The notes: generated by a model not told the origin, from the sequence alone. Counted from the stretch's first letter, positions 24,850-33,777 are shown. The stretch: 64,000 nt of DNA from Bacillus_P idriensis_A (GCF_050483325.1 NZ_JBCMYF010000019.1:1-64000); one strand, 5' to 3'. Numbers and translations are program-made.

Positions 24850-25815
24850 TTATTTCATGAAGATTGATGCGGCTCCCATTCCAACTAATACAATGAATAG
24901 TCCAGTAAGAACGGAAGTTAAAATGCTGGCTTTCTGCTTCCTTCCGGTAATGCCGAGCTTCCGTCTGACAAGCAGTCCTGTTATGAAATTACTGACATAA
25001 TAAGGGCACAAAACGCACAACAAGTATAGCCAGAAGAGCGGGTTTAAGACAAAAAAGATAAATATCATAACGATCCACAATAAGATCGCTGATTTTCTTC
25101 TCAAAAAGGAATTCATCTGTACAATACGCAAGAAGAATGTATGAATGGGATAGGCTGTTTTCAATAATTCCGCGTATTGCTCTCTGTATGATTCTTCCTC
25201 AGGCTCAATTTCGGCAGCAAGCCGGCTAAGCTCTCTCGCCTGTTTGTAGTCCCCGCGATTAAAAGCAGTATTGGCCAAGGAATAGAAGACGTGCGGATCA
25301 TTCTCATTTTTTTCTAAGGCCATGAGTTCGAATTCCCTGGATTCCTTTTTCTGGCTGGCAAGGAGAAGAAAGTCACTATAAGCTGCAAGGTAAACAGGAT
25401 CTTCGCTCTCATATGCAAGAGCGCTCTCCATCAGCTTAAGGGACTTCCTGACCTTGTTTTTTTGAATAGCTCTCATGGCTTTTAAATAATAATAATGGGC
25501 TGTGTCCGGATACAATCGCAATGCGTCTTCAACCGCAGGATCGAAAGCCTTCATATCACCGGTCTGGTAATAAGAACTGACAAGCAGGAAGTTGCCGGTG
25601 TAGTCCTCAGGGTCTTTTTTTAATGCTTCTTTTGAAAAGTAAATCGCCGATTCAAAATCTTCTTTATGTGAATAAACGTGTGCAAGGATTGAATAAAATT
25701 GAGCCATTTCAGGATCCAATGAGATGAGGTTATGTGCTTCTTCAATCGCTTCATCGTATCTTCTCCAGTCTCTGAGCTTTTGAATGCGCTCGATATGAAG
25801 TTGGAAGTTTATCAT
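24850..25815 (-). CDS. TPR protein with C-terminal membrane anchor
   Basis: About 321 residues. The first 215 are tandem tetratricopeptide-like helices (WRRYDEAIEEAHNLISLDPE, FESAIYFSKEALKKDPED, KSLKLMESALAYESEDP, GDYKQARELSRLAAEIEPEEE), likely a protein-binding scaffold. After a positively charged stretch come hydrophobic segments at about 243-275 (split in two) and a last one at about 297-317. It follows the AAA+ ATPase gene by 3 nt on the same strand and must be co-transcribed with it, so the ATPase may act at the membrane on partners held by the TPR domain. Function unknown. Confidence 0.7.
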   Translation of the reverse strand: MINFQLHIERIQKLRDWRRYDEAIEEAHNLISLDPEMAQFYSILAHVYSHKEDFESAIYFSKEALKKDPEDYTGNFLLVSSYYQTGDMKAFDPAVEDALRLYPDTAHYYYLKAMRAIQKNKVRKSLKLMESALAYESEDPVYLAAYSDFLLLASQKKESREFELMALEKNENDPHVFYSLANTAFNRGDYKQARELSRLAAEIEPEEESYREQYAELLKTAYPIHTFFLRIVQMNSFLRRKSAILLWIVMIFIFFVLNPLFWLYLLCVLCPYYVSNFITGLLVRRKLGITGRKQKASILTSVLTGLFIVLVGMGAASIFMK

Positions 25816-25818
25816 ATG

Positions 25819-26766
25819 CTACCTGATTCCGTGTGCCTTCATATAGTGAAGCACATTCTTGTAATCTTTATTTGTATCGCTGAAGGTGGCGTAATTTTTT
25901 GCGGTGGCAAACCATTCAAGAGTTGTGGGACTCCGGTCTTTGGCTGACTTCATCAAATCGGTATTGGACATCGGCTGAAGGGAGCCCTGTTCAAGAGAAC
26001 GCTCAATCGCTTTGGATATGGCATCATCGATTACCTGCGTTAAATCAGCCCCTGAGAAATGGCTGGTGATCTTTGCGATTTTAGACAGATCAAGCTTATC
26101 CTGCGGCTTATCTTTTGTTTTGATGGAAAGAATCAGCTCACGTTCCTCTTCAGACGGCGGAGGAATAAACAGCAGTGAATTGAATCTTCCAGGACGGCGA
26201 AGGGCAGGGTCAAGGTACCAAGGGGTGTTCGTGGCGCCGATAATATACACCTGATCGTTAAAAGACTGCAGGCCGTCAAGCTCAACTAAAAGCTGATTGA
26301 CAAGCACACGGTCATGGTGCTGGCTCATGCGGTGACGATTGCCTCCGAGCGCATCCAATTCATCAATAAACAGGACGCACGGCTTTTGCTCACGAGCCTT
26401 TTCAAAAATATCATGCAGATTGTGCTCGCTTTGTCCAACATACATAGAGAGAATGGCCTGCAGCTCCAGGTGGATGAAGCTTGCATCAATTTCACCGGCA
26501 ATCGCTTTAACAAGGAAAGTCTTTCCGCATCCCGGAGGACCATACAGCAGCAAGCTGCCTCCGCCTGTTTTTCCATATGCCTGAAAAAATTCGGGAGATT
26601 GAATGGGCATGATAAAGTCCATGCGGATCCGCTTTTTGACGTCGTCAAGCCCGCCGACATCTTCAAACGTTTCCTTGGGCTGGAGCGTTTCAATTAAACT
26701 GTTTTTGTCCTTATCAAACTGAATGACTTTTAAGTTTTTCCGTCTCTTGTCATCTCCAGAGCTCAT
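25819..26766 (-). CDS. AAA+ ATPase (CDC48/FtsH/Vps4-like single domain)
   Basis: About 315 residues with one classical AAA domain: Walker A GPPGCGKT (76-83), Walker B VLFIDELDALGG (131-142), sensor 1 GATN (177-180), and the second region of homology with arginine fingers in ALRRPGRF (188-195), then a helical lid with HFSGADLTQVIDDA. The N-terminal linker TFEDVGGLDDVKKRI is that of the CDC48/proteasomal-ATPase group. No protease domain is present, so an unfoldase or disassembly role is possible. Pairs with a TPR membrane protein 3 nt downstream. Start at 26766 set by TAGGAGGGATCTT. No specific function known to me. Confidence 0.8.
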   Translation of the reverse strand: MSSGDDKRRKNLKVIQFDKDKNSLIETLQPKETFEDVGGLDDVKKRIRMDFIMPIQSPEFFQAYGKTGGGSLLLYGPPGCGKTFLVKAIAGEIDASFIHLELQAILSMYVGQSEHNLHDIFEKAREQKPCVLFIDELDALGGNRHRMSQHHDRVLVNQLLVELDGLQSFNDQVYIIGATNTPWYLDPALRRPGRFNSLLFIPPPSEEERELILSIKTKDKPQDKLDLSKIAKITSHFSGADLTQVIDDAISKAIERSLEQGSLQPMSNTDLMKSAKDRSPTTLEWFATAKNYATFSDTNKDYKNVLHYMKAHGIR

Positions 26767-26874
26767 AAGATCCCTCCTATATAACATTCCTCTTTGATAC
26801 TAGCAAAATATGAAAGTTTTTCCAATGGTTAAAAGGTGAGAAGAGGGAATGTTTAACAAACATGCCGCCTTTAT

Positions 26875-26935
26875 TTGACATCCCAAATCAGAGCGTGTAT
26901 ATTGGAAGTATAGAAAATATCTCGAATTCAAGATA
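26875..26935 (+). promoter_or_regulatory. SigA promoter with MhqR-type operator (site 2)
   Basis: TTGACA (26875-26880), 17-nt spacer, TATATT (26898-26903), then the palindrome TATCTCGAATTCAAGATA at 26918-26935. It is nearly the inverse of the site at 16688-16705 and matches the MhqR box. Confidence 0.85.
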
Positions 26936-26953
26936 ATATTTGGAGGGATAAAC

Positions 26954-27931
26954 ATGCAGCCGCTAAAAGGGATTCATCATGTATCGGCCATTACAGCTAG
27001 AGCACCTGAAAACTACGAATTTTATACAAAAACGTTAGGCTTAAGATTAATAAAGAAAACCGTTAACCAGGATGATGTATCTGTTTATCATCTGTTTTAT
27101 GGAGATGAGAAGGGAAATCCGGGGACGGAACTCACCTTCTTTGAAATCCCAAATGCAGGACGCGTACATGAAGGCGTCAACAGTATCTCTGCAATATCCC
27201 TGCGTGTACGGAATGACGATGCCCTTGCATATTGGAAAAAAAGATTTGAAGAACACAATGTGGAACATAGTGATATTGTTCAAGCGGGAAACCGCCAGAC
27301 TTTGTCATTCAGGGACTTTGAAGGACAGCGCCTGATCTTGGTTTCTGATGAAAAGAATGCTGGAGTTGCCGGCGGACAGCCTTGGGATAAAAGTCCGGTT
27401 CCAGCTGAATTTGCCATCATTGGTCTTGGTCCTGTTAAGTTAACCGTTGCCGTGCCAGAGAGGACCATTGAAATTCTAACGGATATTCTCGGGTTTAGAG
27501 CGAAGGGAAGTTATCCATCTGACGTGCCGAGACAGCCTGATATTTTAGTGTTTGAAACAGGAGAAGGCGGATCAGGAGCAGAGGTGCACATTGAAGAACG
27601 CCTTGATCTTCCTCAGGAACGTCTAGGCCGCGGCGGCGTCCATCACGTTGCATTCCGTGTGGAAAATGAAGAAGAAATGCATAAATGGATTGAAAAACTC
27701 AAATCTGAGAGAATTCCAAGCTCAGGCTTTGTGGACCGTTTTTACTTCCGTTCCCTATACTTCAGAGAACCGAATGGCATTTTGTTCGAGCTCGCAACAG
27801 ACGGACCCGGTTTTGATACAGATGAAGAACTGGATCATTTAGGCGAATCACTTGCCCTTCCGCCATTCCTTGAAAATCGCCGTGCAGAAATTGAGGCGAA
27901 ATTGAAGCCTTTGAATACAAAGCTGAACTAA
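26954..27931 (+). CDS. Ring-cleaving dioxygenase, VOC family (MhqO/MhqA-like), second copy
   Basis: 325-residue paralogue of the protein at 16772: same opening GIHHVSAITARAPENYEFYTKTLGLRLIKKTVNQDD, GGVHHVAFR near 225 and the metal-site Glu in REPNGILFELATDGPGFDTDEE near 260. Predicted extradiol-type cleavage or conjugation of catechols/quinones, by analogy with the Mhq proteins of B. subtilis. The MhqR-type operator sits between promoter and start, and TTTGGAGGG is the ribosome site. Single gene with its own terminator, divergent from the AAA+ operon. Confidence 0.9.
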   Translation: MQPLKGIHHVSAITARAPENYEFYTKTLGLRLIKKTVNQDDVSVYHLFYGDEKGNPGTELTFFEIPNAGRVHEGVNSISAISLRVRNDDALAYWKKRFEEHNVEHSDIVQAGNRQTLSFRDFEGQRLILVSDEKNAGVAGGQPWDKSPVPAEFAIIGLGPVKLTVAVPERTIEILTDILGFRAKGSYPSDVPRQPDILVFETGEGGSGAEVHIEERLDLPQERLGRGGVHHVAFRVENEEEMHKWIEKLKSERIPSSGFVDRFYFRSLYFREPNGILFELATDGPGFDTDEELDHLGESLALPPFLENRRAEIEAKLKPLNTKLN

Positions 27932-27932
27932 A

Positions 27933-27966
27933 AAAAGCTGATCCGGGTGACGGATCAGCTTTTTGT
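27933..27966 (+). terminator. Terminator after dioxygenase 2
   Basis: AAAAGCTGATCC / GGATCAGCTTTTT with loop GGGTGAC. Confidence 0.92.
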
Positions 27967-28108
27967 CTATATTCTGAGTCTGAAAGAAAGGTGACCATTT
28001 TCAGAATAGGCATAAATTTTGGTCACATCGGTATGACTTCTCTGTCTATCAGTGGACACTTATTTTATCAGTGGAACCAGGCAGTCTAACAGAAATCACT
28101 CCGCCTAT

Positions 28109-29824
28109 TCAAGACTGAAACTGCGCTTCATAAAGCCTGCGGTATCCTTTCCCTTGTGCCATCAGTTCATCATGTGAACCCTGTTCAGAAATACCTTCTT
28201 TATTGACCACAATGATTCTGTCTGCGTTTTTGATTGTTGCCAGTCTGTGGGCAATGACAAGCGTTGTCCTGCCTGCAGACAGCTTTGCCAGAGATTCCTG
28301 AATGGCTTTTTCCGTTTCGGTATCAAGGGCGGAAGTGGCTTCATCAAGGATAAGGATGGGCGGGTTCTTAAGGAACATTCTTGCGATGGACAAGCGCTGT
28401 TTTTGCCCGCCGGATAATTTGACGCCACGCTCTCCAATTACCGTATCAAGTCCGTTTGGAAGAGAATAAATCAGTTCTTCTAATTGTGCGTGCTTCGCTG
28501 CCTGCCAAATGTCCCTCTCTGTTGCATCAAGCTTGCCATAAGCAATGTTTTCTCTCATCGTTCCGGAAAAAAGGAACACATCCTGCTGGACAATGCCGAT
28601 TTGTCTTCGAAGAGAGTGCAGCGTCAAGTCACGGATATCCGTGCCATCAATCGTAATTCGGCCCTCACTTACATCATAAAAGCGTGGCAGAAGACTGCAT
28701 AACGTCGTTTTTCCGGCTCCGGAAGGACCAACGAATGCAATCGTCTCGCCTGCATGGATGGTTAAATTAATTTCATTTAAAACATTGTCCTCATTTTGAT
28801 ACCCAAAGGATACACCTTCATAGCGGATATCCCCTGTTAACGAGTATGCTTCAGCTGCTTCCGGTTTATCTTCAATGTCAGGTTCAGTATCAATCAGTTC
28901 AATAAAACGCCTGAAGCCTGCAATTCCTTTCGGGTAGCTTTCAATGATGGCGTTGATTTTTTCAATCGGACGGAAAAGAACATTGGTTAACAGGACAAAA
29001 CCGATGAATTCACCGTAGGAAAGCTCATTTTGAATCACGAACCATGTGCCGCACACTAAGACGAAAAGGGTGACAAGCCTCATAAGGAAATAGCTGATTG
29101 ATAAATTCATAGCCATAATTTTATAAGCCAGCAATTTTGACAAGCGGAAGCGCAGGTTGTTTTCCTGAAATTGAGCTTTCTCAAATCTTTCATTTCCGAA
29201 AGCCTGAACAACGCGGATTCCGCTTACGTTGTTTTCAACACGCGCGCTGAAATCAGCAACGTCTGTATAGAGCTGATGAATCGCTCCTGTCATTTTATTA
29301 TTGAAATAAATGGCAAGGAAAAGCAGGAATGGAATCACTAAAAACGTAAGCAAAGCAAGTTTTACGTTAATGACCATCATCACAGAAAAAGCGCCTATTA
29401 ACGTCATCACCGCAATAAATAAATCCTCTGGGCCATGATGGGCAAGTTCTCCTATTTCCATTAAATCATTTGTAAGACGTGAAATTAAATGACCGGTTTT
29501 CGTATTATCAAAAAAGCGGAATGACAGCTTTTGAATATGCTCAAACAGCTTTTTGCGCATATCGGTCTCAATGTTAATTCCAAGCATGTGCCCCCAATAG
29601 GTGACGACGTATTGAAGGACTGTGTTTAATATGTACAGCAAAAGCAATCCTGTGCACGCCCAGATAATCAGATTCCAGTCCCCGCTTGGAAGGAGACGGT
29701 CAATAAAGGCGTTAACAACAAGCGGGAAGCCGAGCTCGAGAAGACCGGCGATTACTGCACAAGAAAAATCAATTAAAAATAATCCTTTATAAGGACGGTA
29801 ATAGGTAAAAAAACGCTTCAGCAT
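28109..29824 (-). CDS. ABC exporter, fused membrane and ATPase domains (YwjA-like)
   Basis: Half-size exporter of about 571 residues that likely works as a homodimer. Six membrane helices fill residues 10-310 (type I exporter fold, with the NTKTGHLISRLTNDL coupling region), followed by the ATPase with Walker A GPSGAGKTT (near 367), signature LSGGQKQR (near 470), Walker B LILDEATSALD (near 492) and H-loop IAHR. The opening MLKRFFTYYRPYKGLFLIDFSCA resembles B. subtilis YwjA. Substrate unknown, in the multidrug/lipid exporter group. Start at 29824 by homology; the in-frame extension to 29902 lacks a ribosome site. Confidence 0.88.
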   Translation of the reverse strand: MLKRFFTYYRPYKGLFLIDFSCAVIAGLLELGFPLVVNAFIDRLLPSGDWNLIIWACTGLLLLYILNTVLQYVVTYWGHMLGINIETDMRKKLFEHIQKLSFRFFDNTKTGHLISRLTNDLMEIGELAHHGPEDLFIAVMTLIGAFSVMMVINVKLALLTFLVIPFLLFLAIYFNNKMTGAIHQLYTDVADFSARVENNVSGIRVVQAFGNERFEKAQFQENNLRFRLSKLLAYKIMAMNLSISYFLMRLVTLFVLVCGTWFVIQNELSYGEFIGFVLLTNVLFRPIEKINAIIESYPKGIAGFRRFIELIDTEPDIEDKPEAAEAYSLTGDIRYEGVSFGYQNEDNVLNEINLTIHAGETIAFVGPSGAGKTTLCSLLPRFYDVSEGRITIDGTDIRDLTLHSLRRQIGIVQQDVFLFSGTMRENIAYGKLDATERDIWQAAKHAQLEELIYSLPNGLDTVIGERGVKLSGGQKQRLSIARMFLKNPPILILDEATSALDTETEKAIQESLAKLSAGRTTLVIAHRLATIKNADRIIVVNKEGISEQGSHDELMAQGKGYRRLYEAQFQS

Positions 29825-29918
29825 GCGACCACTCTTTCTGTTTCCATTTTCTATGATAAGTATAGCGACTGGCACCCTGTAAAAACAATGAATTTTTATC
29901 AAATGTCACCTGGTCTTA

Positions 29919-29936
29919 ATTAAACGTTTGTTTAAT
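29919..29936. promoter_or_regulatory. Palindromic operator ATTAAAC-N4-GTTTAAT
   Basis: Inverted repeat ATTAAACGTTTGTTTAAT between the divergent ABC exporter and YqcI-like genes, as expected for a TetR-type repressor site. A near-identical sequence occurs inverted at 45427-45445. Confidence 0.5.
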
Positions 29937-30021
29937 AAATATAAAAAGGGTTTAAGCGGCTGTTTGCAGGGTATCTAATGAGGTATGAATGATTTCTCAC
30001 AATCTCTCAAGGAGTGAAAAG

Positions 30022-30762
30022 ATGATAACGAAACCTAAGTTCCTTTTAGAAAAAGAAGATATGACAAATCCTGAGATTGTCCCTGAATGGGTGATTCGGG
30101 AATATAAAAATTTTCATAATGTTGTAACAGATAAAACCTTTCCATGTTATTTCGGGATGGCAGCCGAAAAAAAGGGAGAGCTCAGATATGCATACGTTTC
30201 AAAAGAAGACTGGTCAAATCTGCCTGAAGCTCTGATTGCTTTCAAGCAATTATTTGATGATGCAAAAAGACTGATCCGCCATGGATTATTTGTTTTCATT
30301 GAACCGGAGGAAGAGGAGAAATCAATTCCTTATTACCGGGAGTACTTCTGGAATGTGCTTCAATATCTCCATGATCATGACAAAGAGCCATGGCCGGAAG
30401 ATTATCCTCACGATCCGGATCATCATCTTTGGGCTTTTTCTTTTGCAAATGAGCCGTATTTTGTTTTCGGAAACGCACCAGCTTATAAACAGCGGAAAAC
30501 GAGAGACTTAGGAAACAGCTTAGTGCTTGGTTTTCAGCCCCGCCGCATTTTTGAAGGGCTGGAAGGAACATCAGAAGGCGGAAGCATGTCCCGTGAAAAA
30601 GTGAGAGAGCGCGTGGAGAAGTGGGATCAGCTCCCGAAACATCCTAACATCAGCCATTACGGTGACCCTGATCACAGGGAGTGGAAGCAATATTTTATCG
30701 GGGATGACATCGAGCCGATTCAGGGGAAATGTCCATTCAATCACGGAAACACGAATAAATAA
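30022..30762 (+). CDS. YqcI/YcgG family protein
   Basis: About 246 residues, soluble, acidic. It has the family's features: FPCYFGMAAEKKGELRYAYV near residue 35, HHLWAFSFANEPYFVFGNAPAYKQRKTRDLG near 130-160, and the C-terminal GKCPFNHG. Members are widespread in Bacillus (YqcI and YcgG in B. subtilis); biochemical function is not established, though the conserved His/Cys-rich blocks suggest metal or heme binding (inference). The ATG at 30022 lies 7 nt after AAGGAGTG; the in-frame ATG at 29989 has no site. A terminator follows. Confidence 0.85.
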   Translation: MITKPKFLLEKEDMTNPEIVPEWVIREYKNFHNVVTDKTFPCYFGMAAEKKGELRYAYVSKEDWSNLPEALIAFKQLFDDAKRLIRHGLFVFIEPEEEEKSIPYYREYFWNVLQYLHDHDKEPWPEDYPHDPDHHLWAFSFANEPYFVFGNAPAYKQRKTRDLGNSLVLGFQPRRIFEGLEGTSEGGSMSREKVRERVEKWDQLPKHPNISHYGDPDHREWKQYFIGDDIEPIQGKCPFNHGNTNK

Positions 30763-30767
30763 AAGAC

Positions 30768-30797
30768 AGCTGCTTGTTGATCAAGCAGCTTTTTTTA
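30768..30797 (+). terminator. Terminator after YqcI-like gene
   Basis: AGCTGCTTG / CAAGCAGCT with loop TTGAT and a 7-T tail. Confidence 0.9.
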
Positions 30798-30824
30798 GAG
30801 ATTAAGAAAGGATAAAATTTTGCG

Positions 30825-30955
30825 CTTCGATGGCAAGCGGAATCGCTCAGGGTCCTCGGTGTGAACGGATCTGAAAGTATTGGAAAAATGCTCCTTTTCT
30901 GTCGGTTCCTTATCTGTGATGCCTGCGCTAAACGGGCGCTTGCGCCTTTCTTATA
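30825..30955. repeat. Dispersed repeat (copy 1 of family also at 56590-56845)
   Basis: Contains CCTCGGTGTGAACGGATC, GCTCCTTTTCTGTCGG, CCTTATCTGTGATGCCTGCG and GGGCGCTTGCGCC in the same order as the two copies at 56590-56845. The family is a common intergenic element in Bacillaceae as I remember it. Sits between the YqcI-like terminator and the end of the MFS gene. Confidence 0.65.
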
Positions 30956-30960
30956 TGCAC

Positions 30961-32220
30961 CTATTTATAATTCTTTATATCTTTTAAAAGCACCCAGCAG
31001 ACAAGTCCGATCACAAATAGCGAAAGTCCGCAAATAAAGAGGACCCGTCCCCCGCCAAACTCATCTGTGAAAAAGGAAGCAGCTGCCAATCCTGCCGGCG
31101 GCAGAACACTGGTGAGTGCCCCGATCATTCCGAACACTCTGCCCTGAAGCTCACTTGAGACTTCTAATCGAAGAATAACATTAACGAGCAGTGTACAAAA
31201 AGAAAACAGGAAGCCAACCAATAGAATAAGCGGGATGCTCCATGCAGCGGAATTTATCCCTCCAAGCAGCATATAAAGCGGTCCAAGGCCGATCATGCTT
31301 GCGAGAATGAGAACACCGCGGTGCACCAGTTTTTTCCCTAAAAACATAATGAGTCCTGCACCTGCCATGTAGCCAAGAGGGATGCTCGCTTCAATCAATC
31401 CGAACTCAATCGGGCTTGCTTTCCACTCTTTGATGGCCATGACCTGAATGATCATAAGGGACGTGGTGAAAAACAAGATAAGAGTAGGGGAGAGGATTGT
31501 AATGGCTCTTGAAAACGGCTCTTTCCATATATAAATAAAACCAGATATAAGATCTTGCTTGAACGTAGTTTTTGCCGCAATCGATGCCCGATGTTCAGGA
31601 AAATCCTTTACGATGACGACTAGAATGACTGATAAAAGAAACAGAAAAGCATCAATTAAAATAGCGGTAACCCCGCCAAAAGCAGCCACGATGACTCCGC
31701 CTGCAGCAAATCCGAGCGTTCTTGCAATATTGTCTGCAAGACTCAAGGCTCCTGCAGCGGTTTGGATGTTTTCCTTTCCGACTACATCGATAAGAGAGGC
31801 GTTAAATGCCGGAGCTTTAAATAACCCAGATAACCCAGTTAAAGCGGTAAAAAGAATAATGACCCAAAAAGGAGTCTGCACAGAAATCGCAGCGGCAAGC
31901 CCGACTACCAGCACGCACCGGATCAAATCAGCGATCCACATCATTTTTTTCCGGTTCATCCGGTCCGCTGCAGTCCCTGCAATGGAGGCAAAACATGTAC
32001 TGACAAGTAGATGAGTAATTAAAATCGCTGACATCATTGTCGCACTGTCATATGTCTTCAGCACCCAAATATTTAAGGCAATCGTGTGAAAGGTGCCTCC
32101 AAAAATGGAGAGAGTGCATGCTGCAAAAAGCGATAAAAATGTGCGGTTGCGCCACAGGCTTAACGGCTTTTCAAATACTGAATCTAACTGAACGGACTGG
32201 GGACTTTCCAAGGCAGTCAA
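30961..32220 (-). CDS. MFS transporter (efflux type)
   Basis: 419 residues with twelve predicted membrane helices spread from about 28 to 415. The opening SLWRNRTFLSLFAACTLSIFGGTFHTIALNIWVLKTY and the loop motif AGTAADRMNRKKMMWIADLIR (motif A) place it among macrolide-efflux-like and enterobactin-exporter-like MFS pumps. Substrate unknown. Two near-identical palindromes lie between it and the divergent methyltransferase gene, so it is probably controlled by a DNA-binding repressor encoded elsewhere. The start lies just left of the first palindrome. Confidence 0.85.
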   Translation of the reverse strand: MTALESPQSVQLDSVFEKPLSLWRNRTFLSLFAACTLSIFGGTFHTIALNIWVLKTYDSATMMSAILITHLLVSTCFASIAGTAADRMNRKKMMWIADLIRCVLVVGLAAAISVQTPFWVIILFTALTGLSGLFKAPAFNASLIDVVGKENIQTAAGALSLADNIARTLGFAAGGVIVAAFGGVTAILIDAFLFLLSVILVVIVKDFPEHRASIAAKTTFKQDLISGFIYIWKEPFSRAITILSPTLILFFTTSLMIIQVMAIKEWKASPIEFGLIEASIPLGYMAGAGLIMFLGKKLVHRGVLILASMIGLGPLYMLLGGINSAAWSIPLILLVGFLFSFCTLLVNVILRLEVSSELQGRVFGMIGALTSVLPPAGLAAASFFTDEFGGGRVLFICGLSLFVIGLVCWVLLKDIKNYK

Positions 32221-32226
32221 CCCCTT

Positions 32227-32244
32227 TACTTAATCGTTTAAGTT
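32227..32244. promoter_or_regulatory. Operator copy 1 before the MFS gene
   Basis: TACTTAATCGTTTAAGTT, which differs at two positions from the perfect palindrome at 32285-32302. Confidence 0.6.
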
Positions 32245-32284
32245 TTAATAAGGATTTGAGATTTAGAGGTAAGTCTATAAAATT

Positions 32285-32302
32285 AACTTAAACGTTTAAG
32301 TT
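32285..32302. promoter_or_regulatory. Operator copy 2 before the MFS gene (perfect palindrome)
   Basis: AACTTAAACGTTTAAGTT is a perfect 18-bp palindrome, 58 bp from copy 1 and between the divergent MFS and methyltransferase genes. Confidence 0.7.
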
Positions 32303-32420
32303 GATTTTACGTTCAACATTCAATCATGTCAATACAGTAAATTATCTTTCTTATAGAGTTTAACTAGCTGAGTTTGGTGATAAAGATAAGAACAAGACGA
32401 ATTCGTAAGAGGTGTCAGAC

Positions 32421-33035
32421 GTGTTTTCATCATTTACAAAAAATTTCAGCAAACCAAAAGGTTTTTTTGGAATCATTGCCGGCAAGATCATGGCACTTGA
32501 AAATCAAACGATCAATAAATGGACGATTTCGAAATTACGCATTAAGCGGGGTGATCATATCTTAGAAATTGGATTCGGCCCGGGTTACAGTATTGGCTAC
32601 ATGCTTAAGAATTACCGAAGAATAAAGATTGACGGCGTGGATGTATCAGAAACAATGAAAGAACAGGCTGAGAAGCATTTTGCATCTGACATTGAAGAAG
32701 GGAGAGTAAAGCTCATGAAAGCTGACGCAGAAAAGGTTCAATTACCCGAGCGTACCTATGACCGAATCCTCTCTGTCAATAACTACACGATTTGGAATGA
32801 TCCCCGCGCAGGACTAGAAAACATCACAAGATCTTTAAAGCCGGGCGGAGTAATCGCGATCACAATGCAGCCAAGGGAAGAGGATGCAAGTGCAGAAAAG
32901 ACAAGAATGTTTGGACGGAAAATCCACGATGACATGCTTGCATGCGGGTATGAAAATATAAAAGTCTCGTATAAAAAAGTCCGTCCTGAGCTTACGGTTT
33001 GTGTAACTGCCAGAAAAAAGGCAACTAAAGTTTAA
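32421..33035 (+). CDS. Class I SAM-dependent methyltransferase
   Basis: About 204 residues. Rossmann-fold methyltransferase with the SAM-binding loop LEIGFGPGYSIG (near residue 49), DGVDVSETM (near 75) and KADAEKVQLPERTYDRILSVNNYTIWNDP (near 110) followed by the usual LKPGGVIAITMQ strand. Acceptor unknown; similar proteins are annotated as ubiquinone/phospholipid-type methyltransferases. I place the start at GTG 32421 (product MFSSFTKNF), 6 nt after AGAGGTG; a GTG at 32412 lies within that site. Divergent from the MFS pump. Confidence 0.8.
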   Translation: MFSSFTKNFSKPKGFFGIIAGKIMALENQTINKWTISKLRIKRGDHILEIGFGPGYSIGYMLKNYRRIKIDGVDVSETMKEQAEKHFASDIEEGRVKLMKADAEKVQLPERTYDRILSVNNYTIWNDPRAGLENITRSLKPGGVIAITMQPREEDASAEKTRMFGRKIHDDMLACGYENIKVSYKKVRPELTVCVTARKKATKV

Positions 33036-33106
33036 GGTGAATTTAAGAAAAGTGTTTCATCCATCCTTGTTATAATAAAAAAGGAAAAAAAAGGATGGTG
33101 ACCTGA

Positions 33107-33292
33107 GTGATAAACCGCAATAATATCGGAATGATTCTGTTTTTGACGGCGTGTGTTATGGCGATTTGCTATGTATTTATTTTTAAAGATACTACTTACG
33201 GCATTTACATCAGAAGATTAGCCAGTATCCTCGGGTTGGCAGGCTGTCTGCTCATTCCGGGAACGATAAACAAAGGAGTGGAAAAAAAGTGA
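33107..33292 (+). CDS. Small membrane protein (61 aa)
   Basis: GTG start after AAGGATGGTGACCT. Two hydrophobic segments (about 8-26 and 36-52) separated by a short charged loop, and a charged C-terminus. Its stop overlaps the GTG of the cupin gene by 4 nt, so the two are translationally coupled. No family recognised. Confidence 0.65.
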   Translation: MINRNNIGMILFLTACVMAICYVFIFKDTTYGIYIRRLASILGLAGCLLIPGTINKGVEKK

Positions 33293-33777
33293 ACGTTAAA
33301 ACATTTCTTTTTAAGGACGACGGCAGCATTCCCAATAACCCGAATCTGCCTCTTCTCATCTACGAAGGAGCCTTTCCATCAACAGAACAGTTCGAGTCAA
33401 CGATTCTTGAGCACGGCTGGACGGGAACATGGGTAGACGGTGTATATGACTACCATCATTATCACAGCACCTCCCATGAAGTATTAGGTGTAGTCAGCGG
33501 CACAGCAGAAATCCTGTTTGGCGGCGAAAATGGGACGGCCGTTGCGGTTAAAATAGGAGATGTCGCCGTTATTCCGGCTGGCGTTGGACATAAATGCATC
33601 GGAAAAAGCTCAGATTTTCAAGTGATGGGAGCCTATCCGGACGATCAGGAAATGGATATGTGCACTGGAAAGAAAGAAGAGCGGCCACAGGCATTAAATC
33701 GTATTCAAAACGTACCGTTGCCTGAACACGATCCTTTATTAGGAAAAGGCGGACCACTGTTTGATTATTGGAAGTAA
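33289..33777 (+). CDS. Cupin domain protein (YjlB-like)
   Basis: 162 residues with one cupin barrel: HYHSTSHEVLGVVSGTAEILFGGENG (metal-site His/His/Glu, about 57-82) and GDVAVIPAGVGHKCI (third His, about 93-107). Resembles B. subtilis YjlB. Likely a metal-binding cytoplasmic protein; the substrate, if it is an enzyme, is unknown. Translationally coupled to the small membrane protein upstream. Confidence 0.82.
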   Translation: MNVKTFLFKDDGSIPNNPNLPLLIYEGAFPSTEQFESTILEHGWTGTWVDGVYDYHHYHSTSHEVLGVVSGTAEILFGGENGTAVAVKIGDVAVIPAGVGHKCIGKSSDFQVMGAYPDDQEMDMCTGKKEERPQALNRIQNVPLPEHDPLLGKGGPLFDYWK

